A stretch of 64,000 nt of DNA, taken from positions 3,515,821-3,579,820 of the forward strand of contig OZ014417.1 of NCBI GenBank assembly GCA_963965975.1. The letters run 5' to 3'. This stretch comes from Xestospongia bergquistia. Lineage: Eukaryota; Porifera; Demospongiae; Haplosclerida; Petrosiidae. How positions within the stretch are numbered: position 1 is the stretch's first letter; each line of letters starts with the position of its first letter. The translations under genes were made by a program, and so were the position numbers. A model generated the notes under the pieces. That model did not search any database, had not been told where the DNA came from, and was given only the letters and a program-made list of their open reading frames with translations. Of this stretch, positions 36,265 through 49,190 are shown one piece after another.

Positions 36265-36835
36265 TGTATATATATTACATCTACCATTTTGAATAACTCA
36301 GACTATTTCTGATAAGACACCATTATAATATTGTCGATAAAAATACTAACTCCTTCCACTAAAACTTCATTGCTAATGAATAATAATAGTTCTAATCATA
36401 AATAAATTAATTTAATAGTTATTATTATGTAGATAAAAATTAAAAAGGTTTAAACATCTGTTTAAATTGTAGGTTGTGATAACTTTGCTCTCTTACCAGC
36501 TAAATATCTTTCTTTAGCAGACATAGCAGTATCCTCATTTGTTCTTTTAGCAAACAAACGTCGTCTTTTCTCCTCTTGACTCTCCTTAACAACACTGCAT
36601 GGTTACACTTTCAAGAAGATTATTACTATGATCCATCTTGAATTGTTTGTCATCATGTTCAGGTGATAAATCTGATGACATGCAGTTCTCTAGATTCTTC
36701 AATATCTACTACATTATCAATAACATTATTTTGAGTGTCATCCTCTAAATCTTGAGATAACTCTATTGTCTTTATACTTTGTTTGTCCTCTTTTGTTTTT
36801 ACTTTCATTCAGTTTTACTATTGCTCTTCTTATCA
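36265..36835 (-). pseudogene. Exon-1 crumb and NSRP1-like last-exon fragment n5 upstream of P8
   Basis: 36265-36290 retains only the MVD start of a relic exon 1. From 36447 the NSRP1-like segment follows: ...FAKRTNEDTAMSAKERYLAG, then acidic ELHVIRFIT-type frame breaks caused by an insertion (GACATGCAGTTCTC). The C-terminal basic motif is well kept. Confidence 0.55.
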
Positions 36836-37194
36836 AGAATATAGTTCGATAAAATTGACTTTAATCATTTTGTTTAGTGACATCATTCAACTCTATTGTA
36901 AGATTAACATAATTATATTTAACAATCATTGTGACTAACTCAAAAATCATTGTGATTAACTTTCTTTGGAGAGAACCAAGTTGATAAATCTAGTTAAGAG
37001 AGGCAAGCATCACTGGGTGATAGATGTCATATGTAGATATAGTGTAAGTTTTAGTTGAGTGACTAGCAGTGACAACAATCTTCATCACTAATGTAGTACC
37101 TTCAGTTGACTAAACTGAAGATAGGGAGATCGAAGGGAGAAAGATAATAAAAGATATGATTAATGTGTATAATTAATGCTATCTCAGCCTTTTA

Positions 37195-38110
37195 TATTAA
37201 AGCCTTCATAAAACATTCATGTCAAATGTCTTGCTATAAAGATGCAACTAAAGGCTAAGCTAGTAAGTCTTAAAGAGATAGCAAATAACAATGAACAGAT
37301 TAATAGGGTTGATGTTGATGCTCTACAAGACACAGTAAAAGTAGAGTGTATGTGGGTGCAGAAACTATCAAAGGCTAATGAACATTTTCTATTATCTGAA
37401 GAGTGGTTGAATGATAGCATTGCCAATTCATCACAAAGACTTACAGCAATATCTTTTACTCTTTGCAATGGTTACAAGATACCAATCTTGGACAAACTCT
37501 AGTATTTGATATTCAAAGGTTTCCATTTGTTCAAGTGTTACATACAGGATGTAATCATTGGGTGACTATATCTCCACATATAGATGTGACCTTGATATTT
37601 ACGACAGCTTACCACCAACAATGAGTTCATTACTTCAAAGAGAAATTCTTGAATTGTTTGTTTGCCATCCACTCATAGAGAAATCAATTTCAGGTATATA
37701 TATATCTTATCTGATTTTATTCACTAAGTTTCATTTTATCTTTATAGATATAGATATTGCCAGTCATAAGTTGGCTCATCTGATTGTGGTCTCTTTCCCA
37801 TGACTTTTGTGTCAGTGATTGCTATGGGAGATGATCCAGGCAGATATACATTCGAGCAACGAATGATGATAGACTACTTACACACCTGCTTAAATAAAGA
37901 AACTTTTTCAATTTTCCTACAAGGTATGTTGGTCGAAAAATCTATAAAATCACCAACATTATCTATATATACTGCAAAAGTCTGATGCTAGAGATCAAAG
38001 ATTTAAAGATTATTCAGCACAGTACATGTTCTAAATGGTACTAGATGATACCTGCATACAAGTCTCGGAAGAGATCATCAAAGAAGATTATCTGTTTGGT
38101 TTGTGACAAC
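37195..38110 (+). pseudogene. U4: Ulp1-like protease relic retaining the active-site HW
   Basis: 37242-37502 is open through EEWLNDSIANSSQRL. After the family-wide frameshift, LQDTNLGQTL, VLHTGCNHWVTIS (catalytic His present), a second frame change, IYDSLPP and LFVCHPLIEKSISG follow. The intron is at about 37693-37748. The second exon has CQS(Q/H)KLAHLI in one frame with SSDCGLFPM in another, then FEQRMMIDYLHTCLNKETF. This copy shows the undeleted HW region that U1, U7 and U8 lost. Confidence 0.75.
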
Positions 38111-38284
38111 TAGTACTGTGTGTTAAACTTTCTGTACAATGTCCTAGTTAATTTCAAAAGTGTATTACAGTTTTTAAAATATAGACAACTTAGACAAAAT
38201 GATAATAATGATATCCTAGAATATTATCATTATAGATTGAAATATAACAAGTTATATTTTTATAAATTGAAATATATATAGCGA

Positions 38285-38465
38285 GACATTTATTGTCCTG
38301 GGATAAACTATTGCAAACAATTTTTATAAACTAGGATAAATATTGCAAGTCAATTTTTTTGATAAATTTTGTGACAAAATCCTGCATAATATTTTATCCT
38401 AGGATCAAAAATAGTTTGATATATTTTATCTGGTGGAACAAATTTTAGGACAATAGTTGTCATGG
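38285..38465. repeat. MITE-like hairpin, copy 4
   Basis: Same arm sequences as copy 2 (ACTAGGATAAATATTGCAA and ATAATATTTTATCCTAGGAT), located between U4 and P9. Confidence 0.7.
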
Positions 38466-38836
38466 CAACACTGCTATCACTAGTTAGAGTTGTTACTTGA
38501 CTTCACCCACTCCACTAGCTACATTGTCATTGTATTCTGTTACTGTGCTCTGGAACTTGGAGACTAGTCATCCTGGAACTTTTCTCTATTGTCAATTCTT
38601 TGTTTAGTGTTGTTGCTATGGTAACTTAATCAAGTGATAATGAATAATGATTAGGAAAAATAATTAATTATTTTTAAGATGAACACAAACATCACTTTGG
38701 AGACCACCATTATGATGAAATCCTTTTCCACAGTACTCACATTGGTAAGGTTTATCACCAGTGTGTATACAAACATGAGTTTGGAGACTATCATTAGACT
38801 AAATCATTTTCCACAGTACTGACATTGGTAAGGAAA

Positions 38837-41520
38837 CTAAGGTTTATCACCAGTGTGTATACAAACATGAGCTTGGAGATTACTATTATTACTAAATTCT
38901 TTTCCACAGTACTGACATTGGTAAGGTTTATCACCAGTGTGTATAAGAAGATGAGCTTGGAGATAATCATTACGACTATATCTTTTTCCACAGTAGTGAC
39001 ATTGGTAAGGTTTATTACCAGTGTGTATACGAACATGAGTTTGTAGATTACAGCTTTGATTAAATCCTTTACCACAGTACTGACATTGGTAAGGTTTATC
39101 ACCAGTGTGTATACGAAGATGAGTTTGGAGACTACTATTCCGACTAAATCCTTTTCCACAGTACTGACATTGGAAGGGTTTATCACCAGTGTGTGTACGA
39201 AGATGTCTTTGGAGATCAATATTCTGATAAAAATCTTTTCCACAGTACTGACATTGGTAAGGTTTATTACCAGTGTGTATACGAAGATGAGTTTGGAGAC
39301 TACTATTCATACTAAATCCTTTTCCACAGTACTGACATTGGTAAGGTTTATCACCAGTGTGTATACGAAGATGAGTTTGGAGATTACCATTCTCACTAAA
39401 TCCTTTTCCACAGTACTGACATTGGTAAGGTTTATCACCAGTGTGTATATGAATATGTCTTTGGAGACTACCACTCTGAGTAAATCCTTTTCCACAGTAC
39501 TCACATTGGTAAGGTTTATCACCAGTGTGTATACAAAGATGTTTGTGGAGATTAGTCTTATCACTACATCTTTTTCCACAGTACAGACACTGGCAGGTTT
39601 TATCACAAGTGTGTACACGAAGATGTTTTTGGAGATCATCATTCTGATTAAATCCTTTTCTACAGTAATGACATTGGTAAGATTTATCACCCATGTGTAT
39701 AGGAAGATGTTTTCGGAGACTACCATTCTGACTAAATCCTTTTCCACAATACTGACAGTGGTAAGGATTATCACCATTGTGTATACGAAGATGAGTCCTC
39801 AATGATGACTTACAAGAAAGTTTCTTCCCACAATAATCACACATGTTATCTGGATTCTCAATTAGAAGTTCATCATTGGAAATGAGCCTTTTTTTATTTT
39901 TTCCTTTTACATCAAGTTGTTCATGTTTACGAATGTGGTCTTGTAACTGATACAATTCACTAAAACGTTCTTGACATTTTTGACAAGTAAAACATTGAGG
40001 ATTAGCAGCAAGACAATTAGGATTATGTCGAAGATGCAAATCAAAATTAGCTTTCAAAACAAAACTACTTCCACAATTTTTGCAATTATAAAGTTGACAA
40101 TTATCTAAAATAGATAGTAAATTTTATTTCTGCCAAAAGAATTACCCTACCTTCTTCAAAACTAGCTGTAATCCCAAGTTCTCTTGCGTATTGTTCACCA
40201 TACCATACATAGAGTTCATTACCAGGATAGATATGCTTGAATGAGCGATAATAGATGTTACCACGATACTGAAAAGCTATCAAATTCTGTTCATCTACAT
40301 TGCGAGCACAGTTAATAAATCGTAACCAATTACATTGCTTATCTGATCGACCATCAATATAATATGACCTCTCTCCATTACGCTTCACCTAAATAATTTA
40401 TAAAATTAATCATTTTTTATTATTTTATTACAGTACCTCCCACATGTAGCTAGTATCTTCTCCTTCAGTGAGCTCTTCTTTTAACTTTCTCCTTCCTTCA
40501 AAAGGACCAAACCTAACTCCACGAGGTATAAACTGTGTAGCAAAAACACCCAGACCAGCATTGGCTATCTTAGAAGGTTTAACAGTTAATTCAGCTGGAA
40601 CAAATACAGTAGTATATTGTAGAGATGCTTCATCATGACCACTAGAAGGATCTAAAGTTAGTAAGGGTCCATGTACAGGACAATCACCATGATGAATTTC
40701 TTCACAGTTATCACAATCTAATAATACAAGTTTTATAAGTAACCGTATTGATACTAAACTTACAAAGATATTCATCTTCATCAGATAGTTCATCTTCTCT
40801 GTATTCTTTTTGGTGAATTAATCTCTTTGGATATCGCTCACTAACTGGACATTGAGGTACATCACCACTGTATTAAGAAAAAAACATCAGCAATACTGAT
40901 ATAATCTAACTTACACATCTTCAATATCAAATCCTTCAAAGTCTTCATATTCTTCATTATTATCATCTCCAAATAACTCAAAAAACTCATTAGACAACTT
41001 GTAATCAAGGCTCTCAAATATAGGTTCCTCCCCTTTTAAATTTAAAGGTTTGTAAAATTTATTCTGCTGTGGTTTTTGCTTTTTCAAGACTCTCGAGACT
41101 TGATGATCCTACCATTATAAAGAGATAGTACAACATTACATCTACATCAAATACTTACCACATGTTTTCCTATATTACACTGTATTACTACTGGAACAAA
41201 ATGTTATTAAATACATATTTTATATATATATTATTACCTCTCATGTCTTTTGTTTTTTTCTTTGTCACACAAGTCTCTAGATCAGGTGTCCATTCATCTC
41301 CACTATCATTGCTACTATTACTACAATTACTATATCGTCTCCTTCTCCTTTTTCTAACTCTACTCTTCTTTTGTGACTTAACATCTAAACCTACACACAA
41401 TCTTTATGACTTTTTATTTACCATGCAATATAGTATTTTACCTAAAGTTTTCTTGGGTTCAATATTCTTCTCTAGTCTTCTCATCTCATACTCGCATAAT
41501 TGTTCCGTTACATGTGCCAT
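38837..41520 (-). CDS. P9: intact PRDM9-like methyltransferase with microexon and 12-finger array, 782 aa
   Basis: Eight exons: 41442-41520, 41238-41390, microexon 41159-41190 (32 nt), 40915-41108, 40764-40867, 40437-40717, 40151-40388, 38837-40104. The sum is 2349 nt, in frame. Exon 1 (MAHVTEQLCEYEMRRLEKN) lacks three codons relative to P4. SSXRD-like SNDSGDEWTP. Knuckle CDNCEEIHHGDCPVHG. PR/SET has FGPFEGRRKL (Phe at the mouse Y276 position, as in P5), YMWEV, NCARNVDEQ, QYRGNIYYR, WYGEQY. Contacts (-1,3,6) for fingers 2-12: QSK, QDK, DNK, QSR, ENT, MST, QDR, RST, QNT, RYA, NNA. The frame ends at a TAG created by a short insertion (GGAAACTAAGG) in the next linker, and 38681-38836 holds two further decayed fingers. 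Predicted nuclear DNA-guided histone methyltransferase. Confidence 0.88.
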
Positions 41521-41584
41521 TTTGAACACCTCAGACTAGCTGATGAACAAAATAACAGCCACTATTTCCGTTAAAAATACTAGC

Positions 41585-41600
41585 CCCCCCCCCCCCCCAC
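41585..41600. repeat. Poly-C run upstream of P9
   Basis: About 15-16 consecutive C where other copies have CCCCTCCC. Expanded homopolymer 65 bp upstream of the start codon; its length may be assembly-sensitive. Confidence 0.9.
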
Positions 41601-41654
41601 TAAAATTTTATTGGTCTTACCAAAAAAGTAATAATAATTATTTTTAATTACAAG

Positions 41655-42025
41655 TTAAGAGGATCATCTGTTGAAATGGTAGGTTGTGATAGTTTTGCTC
41701 TTTTACGAACTAAATATCTTTCTTTAGCAGACATAGCAGTATCTTCATTTGTTAGCAAACAAACGTCGTCTTTTCTTCTCTTGACTCTTCTTAACAACAC
41801 TGGCTGCACTTTCAGGAAGATTATTACTATAATCCACCTTGAGTTGCTTGTCATCATGTTCAGGTGATAAATCTGATGACAGTTCTCTAGATTCTTCATT
41901 ATCTACTACATTATTTATAATATCATTTTGAGTTTCATGCTCTATGTCTTGGAATAATTCTATTGTCTTTATACTTTGTTTGTCCTCTTTTGTTTTTACT
42001 TTTATTTCAGTTTTACTATTGCTCT
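41655..42025 (-). pseudogene. NSRP1-like last-exon fragment n6, upstream of P9
   Basis: Open minus-strand pieces: DTAMSAKERYLVRKRAKLSQ ending STDDPLNL, and upstream NNVVDNEESRELSSDLSPEH. The same two-base-class indel as n2 (FANK instead of FAKRTN) separates them. n2 and n6 are sister copies. Confidence 0.6.
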
Positions 42026-42869
42026 TCTCGATTATTGATACTCTTACTACTTACTACTTATACGTAACTAACTTTCTTTGGAGAGAACCAAGTTGATACT
42101 CATCTAGTTGACTAAGTTGAGATAGCCAAGCATCACTGGGTGATAGACGTCATTAATAACTAACAGCCTTCCATTAATTATCATTATTTTATACAGGAGG
42201 ATATTATACTCTAACAGGTCAAAGAAAATCCTTGTTTGAGAATATGAAGAAAATATAGAAGTAGTACAGTAGAAATAAAAAGAACAATATTGTGTCAGAT
42301 ATATACATGATATATTACATGTTTTTACTACATACAATTGTAACATTATAACATTATTGTGAAATTTATTTATTCATTTAGAGTGTCATCCTCTACATGT
42401 TGAAATAATTCTATTGTCTTTAGACTTTGTACTCTTTTATTTCAGTTTGTTAAGAGAGGCCAACATCACTGGATGATAAACATTGTATAGACACTGTGTA
42501 AATTTTAGTTGAGAGACCATCTTGAGCAGTGACAACAGTCTCTATCAATGATGTAGTACCTTCAGTTAACTGAACTGTTTCACTTGAAGTATCTCCCTAG
42601 AATTGGTAAATCATTTTGGTGCTCCAATGTCACTTGACTGTGACAATTCTTCTAAATCACATTAGGCCTAGATTCTGATGTTGTCATTAGGCCTAGATTC
42701 TGTTGTTGAAGACTCTCTTTTATCTTCGGAGTTTCATCTAATGATACTTTCACAGTAAATTATAACTTTCATTCATCCACACCTATTTACTTTCATTTTA
42801 TTATATCACCATCCCCTGCCATTTCTCCTATATTATCACCTTCTTTACCACCTCCATCTCTAAATTCTT

Positions 42870-43265
42870 CACCTGTCACTTTATCATTGTAACCTTTAGT
42901 ATCATCTCAATTTCTTGTTTCTGTATCTAAAGTTTTTTAATAACAATTTTCTTCATTATGACAACCTGTGACTTTATTATTCCACTCATAGAGAAATCAA
43001 TTTCAGGTATATATATCTTATCTGTTTTTATTCACTAAGTTTCATTTTATTTTTATAGATATAAATATTGCCAGTCACAAGTTGGCTCATCTGATTGTGG
43101 TCTCTTTCCCATGACTTTTGTGTCAGTGATTGCTATGGGAGATGATCCAGGCAGATATACATTTGAGCAACGAATGATGATAGACCACTTACACACGTAC
43201 AGCTGCTTAAATCAAGAAGCCTTTTCTTCAGGTCAAAAGTCCATAAATCACCAACATTGTAAAAA
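42870..43265 (+). pseudogene. U5: Ulp1-like protease relic, sister of U2
   Basis: Same internal deletion as U2. The second exon has SSDCGLFPMTF-like sequence, then VIAMGDDPGRYTFEQRMMID. It is joined at about 43285 to a different repeat segment that matches 31990-32150. Confidence 0.7.
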
Positions 43266-43284
43266 TACTAATTATTATATAATA

Positions 43285-44035
43285 TACTGCCTTCCATTAA
43301 TTATCATTATGTTATACAGGAGTATGTTATAGTCATTATTGATACTCTATCTACTCAAAGAAAATCCTTGTTTGAGAATGTGAGAAAAATATAGAAGTAG
43401 TACAGTAGAAATAAAAAGATCAAAATATCATCAAAAACATTCAATTCCACTAAAGTTTGAAGTTGGAGTCAAAGTTCTGAAAAAGGATTTCTTATGCAAA
43501 ACAAGGAAGGGAGGCTGTATGGATCACTAATGGCTAGGACTATATGAATTTATAAAAGATATCAGCAAGACTTTTTCACTAAAAGTGTATAGTGGTTAGA
43601 TTATTAAATGAATCCATGGTGCCCACTTGAAAGTCTATTGTACACCTACAAATTGTAGCAATCTCCTATCACTTTCCTATCCAGATGATCACTCAGATGT
43701 ACTTCCATAGGTATCACTATTTCAAATTAAACACTAATCCACATGCTTTGTCATTAAATTATTCTGGTGTTCCAATGTCATGTTTCTTCTAAATCTGTTG
43801 TCATTAGATGATGTTCAAAACTCTCTTTTATCTTGTTATTAGGCCTAGATTATGATGTTGAAGACTCTTTCATCTTTAGAGTTTCATCAAAATGATACTT
43901 TCACAGTAAATTATATATATATAACTTTCATTCATCCACATATTTACTTTCCTATTACTATATCACCATCCCCTGCCATTTCTCCTATATTACCACCTTC
44001 TTTACTATCTCTATGGCCACCTCTAAATTTCCACC
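43285..44035. other. Duplicated non-coding block matching about 31985-32690
   Basis: Long near-identity with the stretch upstream of U3 (for example GGAGGCTGTATGGATCACTA and ATGGTGCCCACTTGAAAGTC in both). No coding content recognised. It marks a segmental duplication of about 4-5 kb that also includes U3/U6, n4/n7 and P7/P10. Confidence 0.7.
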
Positions 44036-44039
44036 TGTC

Positions 44040-44760
44040 ACTTTGTCATTATAACCTTTAGTATCATCTCAACCTCTTGTTTCTGTACCTCTAGCTACTT
44101 TCTCGCAACCTTCTTCATTATCACAACCTGTGACTTTTTTACCTGTCATGGTGCAACCCTCTTTACCATCTCAGCCTCTTGGTTCTGTAAATAACACTTT
44201 ATCATCACAGCCTTCATAAAACATTCATGTCAAATATCTTGCTATAAAAGATGAAACTAAAGGCTAAGCTAGTAAGTCTGAAAGAGGTAGCAAATAACAT
44301 TGAACAGATTAATAGGGCTGATGTTGATGCTCTACAAGACACAGTAAAAGTAGAGTCTATGTGGGTGCAGAAACTATCAAAGGCTAATGAAGATTTTCTG
44401 TTATCCATGGAGTGGTTTAATGATATATATGTGGAGATAGTCACCATATCTTGTATGTAACACTTGAACAATGCAAACGGAGAACTTTGAATATCAAATG
44501 CTAGAGTTTGTCCAAGATTGGTATCTTGTAACCATTCCAAAGAGGAAAAGATATTGCTATGATTCTTTGTGATGAATTCACAATGCTATCATTCAACTAC
44601 TTCCCAGATAACAGGAAATGTTATCACAAATGATGATGTGACCTTGGATTTGTTAATATTTATAACAGCTTACCATCTACAATGACTTCATCAGTTTGAA
44701 GAGAAATTGCTACAATTGTTTGTTTTCCACCCACTCGTAGAGAAATCAATATCAGGTATA
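44040..44760 (+). pseudogene. U6: Ulp1-like protease relic with the same internal inversion as U3
   Basis: 44251-44460 open to FNDIYVEIV, then an inverted segment at about 44430-44600 (minus-strand LQDTNLGQTLAFDIQ), then NIYNSL-type sequence in normal orientation. Identical breakpoints to U3 show that the inversion preceded duplication. Confidence 0.8.
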
Positions 44761-44874
44761 TTAACAGCCACTACTTCCGTTAAAAATACTAACCCATCCC
44801 ACTAAAATTTTATTGGTTCTTACTTTTATTAATAATAATTATTTTTTAATTAAATATTATGAAGGTTTATTCAT

Positions 44875-45225
44875 CATCTGTTGATATTGTAGGTTGTGAT
44901 AGTTTTGCTCCTCTTACGAGCTAAATATCTTTCTTTAGCAGACATAGCAGTATCTTCATTTGTTCTTTAGCAAGCTAACATTGTGTTTCTTCCTCTCGAC
45001 TAGTACTCTCCTCGACATCACAGGCTACACTTTCATGAGAATTATCACTATAATTCATCTTGAGTTGTTTGTCATCATTTTTATGTGATAAATCTGATGA
45101 CAGTTCTCTAGATTCTTCAATATCTACTACATTATTTATAACACCATTTTGAGTGTCATCCTCTACATCTTGAGATAATTCTATTGTCTTTATACTTTGT
45201 TTGTCCTCTTGTTTTTATTTTTGCT
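44875..45225 (-). pseudogene. NSRP1-like last-exon fragment n7
   Basis: Sister of n4, with the same joint to PRDM9 debris at its right end (ACCAGCATTGGGTATCTTAG). Confidence 0.55.
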
Positions 45226-45485
45226 CAAACCAGCATTGGGTATCTTAGAAGGTTTAACAGTTAATTCAGCTGCTTTGAGATTCTTGTAAGTTGATGATCT
45301 ACATACAAATTTTATTTACAAGTTTGTTACCTCTCATGACATCAGTTGGTTTTATCTTCGTTGCACAAGTCTCTAGAGCAGGTATCCATTCATCTCCCCT
45401 ATCACTGCTACTATTACTACAATTACTATATCATCTCCTTCTCCTTTTTCTAACTCTACTCTTCTTTTGGGCCTTAACATCTAAA
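45226..45485 (-). pseudogene. P10: mini-remnant of a PRDM9-like gene, sister of P7
   Basis: First-SET-exon crumb fused to the acidic-exon start and followed by exon 2 (about 45331-45480), exactly as in P7 but slightly better preserved (SSDRGDEWIPALETC). Confidence 0.8.
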
Positions 45486-45786
45486 CCTACACAATCTTTA
45501 TGACGTCAATAAAAAAAGAAACACTGCTATCACTGGTTAGAAGTGTTTACATGACTTCACTTAGTCCACCAGCTAAAGGGACAATGTATTCTGTTAAAGG
45601 GCTTTGGAACTTTGGGACAACTTGCCCTGAAGATATTTTAACTCCTCTAGATCTGTATTGACAATTGTTTGTGTAGTGTTGTTAGTATGGTAACTTAATA
45701 AAGTGATAATAAATAAAATTTAGACAAAATAATTAGTTTTTAGATTGAATACAAAAATATGTTTGGAGACTACCATTCAGACTAAA

Positions 45787-48231
45787 TCATTTTCCATTAG
45801 TAAGGTTTCCAGTGTGTATACGAAGATGAGCTTGCAAATGATGATTATGACGAAATCCCTTTCGACAGTACTGACATTGGTGAGGTTTATCGCCAGTGTG
45901 TATAGAAACATGAGTTTGTAGATTACTGCTTTGTTTAAATCCTTTACCACAGTACTGACATTGGTAAGGTTTATCACCAGTGTGTACACGAAGATGTCTT
46001 TGGAGACCACCATTATCCCTAAATTCTTTTCCACAATACTGACATTGGAAAGGCTTATCACCAGTGTGTATACGAAGATGAGTTTGGAGATTACCATTAT
46101 GACTAAATCCTTTTCCACAGTACTGACATTGGTAAGGTTTATCTCCAGTATGTATATGAATATGTCTTCGGAGATCAGTATTTGTACTAAATCCTTTTTC
46201 ACAGTAGTGACATTGGTAAGGTTTATCACCAGTATGTACACGAAGATGATTTTGGAGATTACCATACTCACTAAATCCTTTTCCACAGTACTCACATTGG
46301 TAAGGTTTATCACCAGTGTGTATACAAAGATGTCTTTGGAGACTACTAGTATGACTAAATCCTTTTCCACAGTACTTACATTGGTAAGGTTTATCACCAG
46401 TGTGTACACGAAGATGTCTTTGTAGACTACCATTATCCCTAAATTCTTTTCCACAATACTGACATTGGTAAGGCTTATCACCAGTGTGTATACGAAGATG
46501 TCTTTGAAGATTACCAGTCTGACCAAATACTTTTCCACAGTATTGACATTGGTAAGGTTTATCTCCAGTGTGTATACGAAGATGTGTCCTCAATGATGAC
46601 TTACAAGAAAGTTTCTTTCCACAATAATCACACATGTTATCTGCATTATTAACTAGCAGTTCATCATTGGAAATGAGTTCTTTCTTATGATTCCTTTCTT
46701 TTACATCAAGTTGCTCATGTTTACGAATGTGGTCTTGTAACTGATATAATTCACAAAAACTTTCTTGACATTTTTGACAAGTAAAACATTGAGGATTAAC
46801 AGCAAGACAATTAGAATTAAGTCGAAGATGCAAATTAAAATTGGCTTTCAAAACAAAACTACTCCCACAATTTTTGCAATTATAAAGTTGACAATCATCT
46901 AAAAATAAATAGTAAAATTTATTCTGCCAAAAGAATTACCCTACCTTCTTCAAAACTAGCTGTAATCCCAAGTTCTCTTGCATATTGTTCACCATACCAT
47001 ACATAAAGTTCATTACCAGGATAGATATGCTTGAATGAGCGATAATAGATGTTACCATAATACTGAAAAGCTATTAAATTCTGTTCATCTACATTGCGAG
47101 CACAGTTAACAAATCGTAACCAATTACTTTGATTATCTGATTGACCATCAATATAATATGACCTCTCTCCAATACGCTTCACCTAAATAATTTTAAAAAT
47201 TAATTCTTTTATTATTTTATTACAGCACCTCCCACATGTAGCTAGTCTGTTCTCCTTTAGTGAACTCTTCTTTTAACACTCTCCTTCCTTCATAAGGACC
47301 AAACCTAACTCCACGAGGTATAAACTGTGTAGCAAAAACACCCAGACCAGCATTGGCTATCTTAGAAGGTTTAACAGTTAATTCAGATGGAACAAATACA
47401 TTAGTGTATTGTAGAGATGCTTCATCATGACCACTAGAAGGATCTAGAGTTAGTAAGGGTCCATGTACAGGACAGTCACCAAGATGAATTTCATCACAGT
47501 TGTCACAAACTAGTAACAAAAGTTATAGAAGTAACCATATTGATATTGAACTTACAGAGATATTCATCTTCATCAGATAGTTCATCTTCTCTGTATTCTT
47601 TTAGTTGAATTAATCTTTTAGGATATCGTTCACTAACTGGACACTGAGGTACATCGCCACTGTATTAAGAAAAAAACATCAGCAATATTGATATTATCTA
47701 ATTTACACATCTTCAATATCAAATCCTTCAAAGTCTTTATATTCTTCATTATTATCATCTCCAAATAACTTGAAAAACTTATTAGACAACTTGCAATCAA
47801 GGCTCTCAAATGAAGGCTCCTCCCCCTCTACAGGTTTGTAATATTTCTTCTGCTGTGGTTTTTTTCGCTTTAAGGCTCTTGTAACTTAGTGATTTAAACA
47901 CAAAAGAATGATGTCCATATTTTATTGACAAGTCTATTACCTCTCGTCTCCTTTGTTTTTTTCTTCATCACACAAGTCTCTAGAGCAGGTATCCATTCAT
48001 CTCCACTATCACTGCTACTATTACTACAATTACTATATCGTCTCCTTCTCCATTTTCTAATTTTACTCTTCTTTTGGGACTTAACATCTAAACCTACACA
48101 CAATCTTTATGACTTTTATTTACCATACAATATAGTATTTTACCTAAAGTTTTCATGAGTTCAATATTCTTTTCAACATTTTCTAGTCTTCTCTTCTCAT
48201 AGTCACATAATTCTTGCATTACATCTGCCAT
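45787..48231 (-). CDS. P11: intact PRDM9-like methyltransferase, 10-finger array, 717 aa
   Basis: Seven exons: 48144-48231, 47941-48093, 47707-47884, 47556-47659, 47229-47509, 46945-47182, 45787-46898. The sum is 2154 nt, in frame. The acidic exon begins nine bases later than in P4, because the ancestral acceptor reads AA and a TAA codon follows; an AG created by that TAAG is used instead. SSXRD-like SDSGDEWIP. Knuckle CDNCDEIHLGDCPVHG. PR/SET has FGPYEGRRVL, YMWEV, NWLRFVNCARN, QYYGNIYYR, WYGEQY, with all three key tyrosines. Contacts (-1,3,6) for fingers 2-10: QNR, DSR, HSR, ENN, TDR, HNT, DGR, QNT, HHA. The frame ends TGNLTNGK. By homology a DNA-guided H3 methyltransferase. Its array is P8-like plus three inserted fingers. 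Confidence 0.88.
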
Positions 48232-48519
48232 TTTGAACACTTCAGACTAGCTGGTAAACTTGTCTCGAAGACAAACGTTCTGCAAAGGGATTGAATGTCT
48301 GGACAAACTCGTATTCAAATCTGGGCAACTATGAATGTTATTATAGTTGACGATCACAAGACTTCCTTCTACACGTGACACCTCGTGGTACTTTGTTTTG
48401 ACGCTCCTACACTCGAGATATTACTCTGTCTAGTTTGAGTGTGTGAACAAAAAGACATTTGAGAGGAGAAAGTTGTAGTCATTTTATTTATAGCAGTCTC
48501 TGGATGTATTTGTATTTAT

Positions 48520-49190
48520 TTATTAAGTCCTGAAAAAAGAAAATATCTGTAAAGAATGGGTACAGCTGGTTTGAAGTGAGGACCAATGCTCAAGTTATTA
48601 AGCTAGGATTAACTAACCTTCGGACGAGACATACCATTACTATTGGCAGTACTAGCTAGCAGGGAATCCTAGTGAGTTGGTAGGATCACATGGGCAACAT
48701 AATAATAAAGAAAATATGGACAAAGGGTAAATGAAATGGATGAATATTTACTAAACTGGGTATGGAAATAATGGAAGTCATTGTCAGTAGAACGGAGACT
48801 GCAAGCACACCATTTTTTAAAATTAGATTCTCAATATCACACTGACCAGTTTTACTGACAACCCTTCCAACTAATTTTAATAGATATAAAATTTTAAAAA
48901 ATTGTGTATTGCCCAAACGATCCCTCCTCACTCACCTACTGGGGCTTCCACTTAGGCTTCAGGATTCCCTGCTATTGCTAGCTGGGACCACCACCGTTTG
49001 CCTGGTAACCTTCGAGGTAATCCTGACTGGAGCTTCGCCTTCACTTCAAACCGGCCGTACGAGATTCGAGCTCTGCGGGACGTCAACGCAGTCATTGTCA
49101 GGAGAAACCGGGCCCCACAAATATACCAGCTTCGTCACGTTTAGAGGGAGACTACCAGCCTTATCCTAGTCCGCCCGAAGGATACTCTTA
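48520..49190. repeat. R2: foldback-type dispersed repeat
   Basis: Same two-armed arrangement as R1 (GTACAGCTGGTTTGAAGTGA on plus near 48560; the reverse arm with CAAACCGGCCGTACGAGATT near 49050), joined at its right end directly to gypsy integrase copy 3. Contains the GC-rich island 48900-49180. Confidence 0.6.

Noticed and set aside
41585-41600. Poly-C run considered as an i-motif or G-quadruplex regulatory element of P9
   Set aside because: A single homopolymer expansion of a CCCCTCCC site not conserved in other copies, and its length may be a sequencing artefact.
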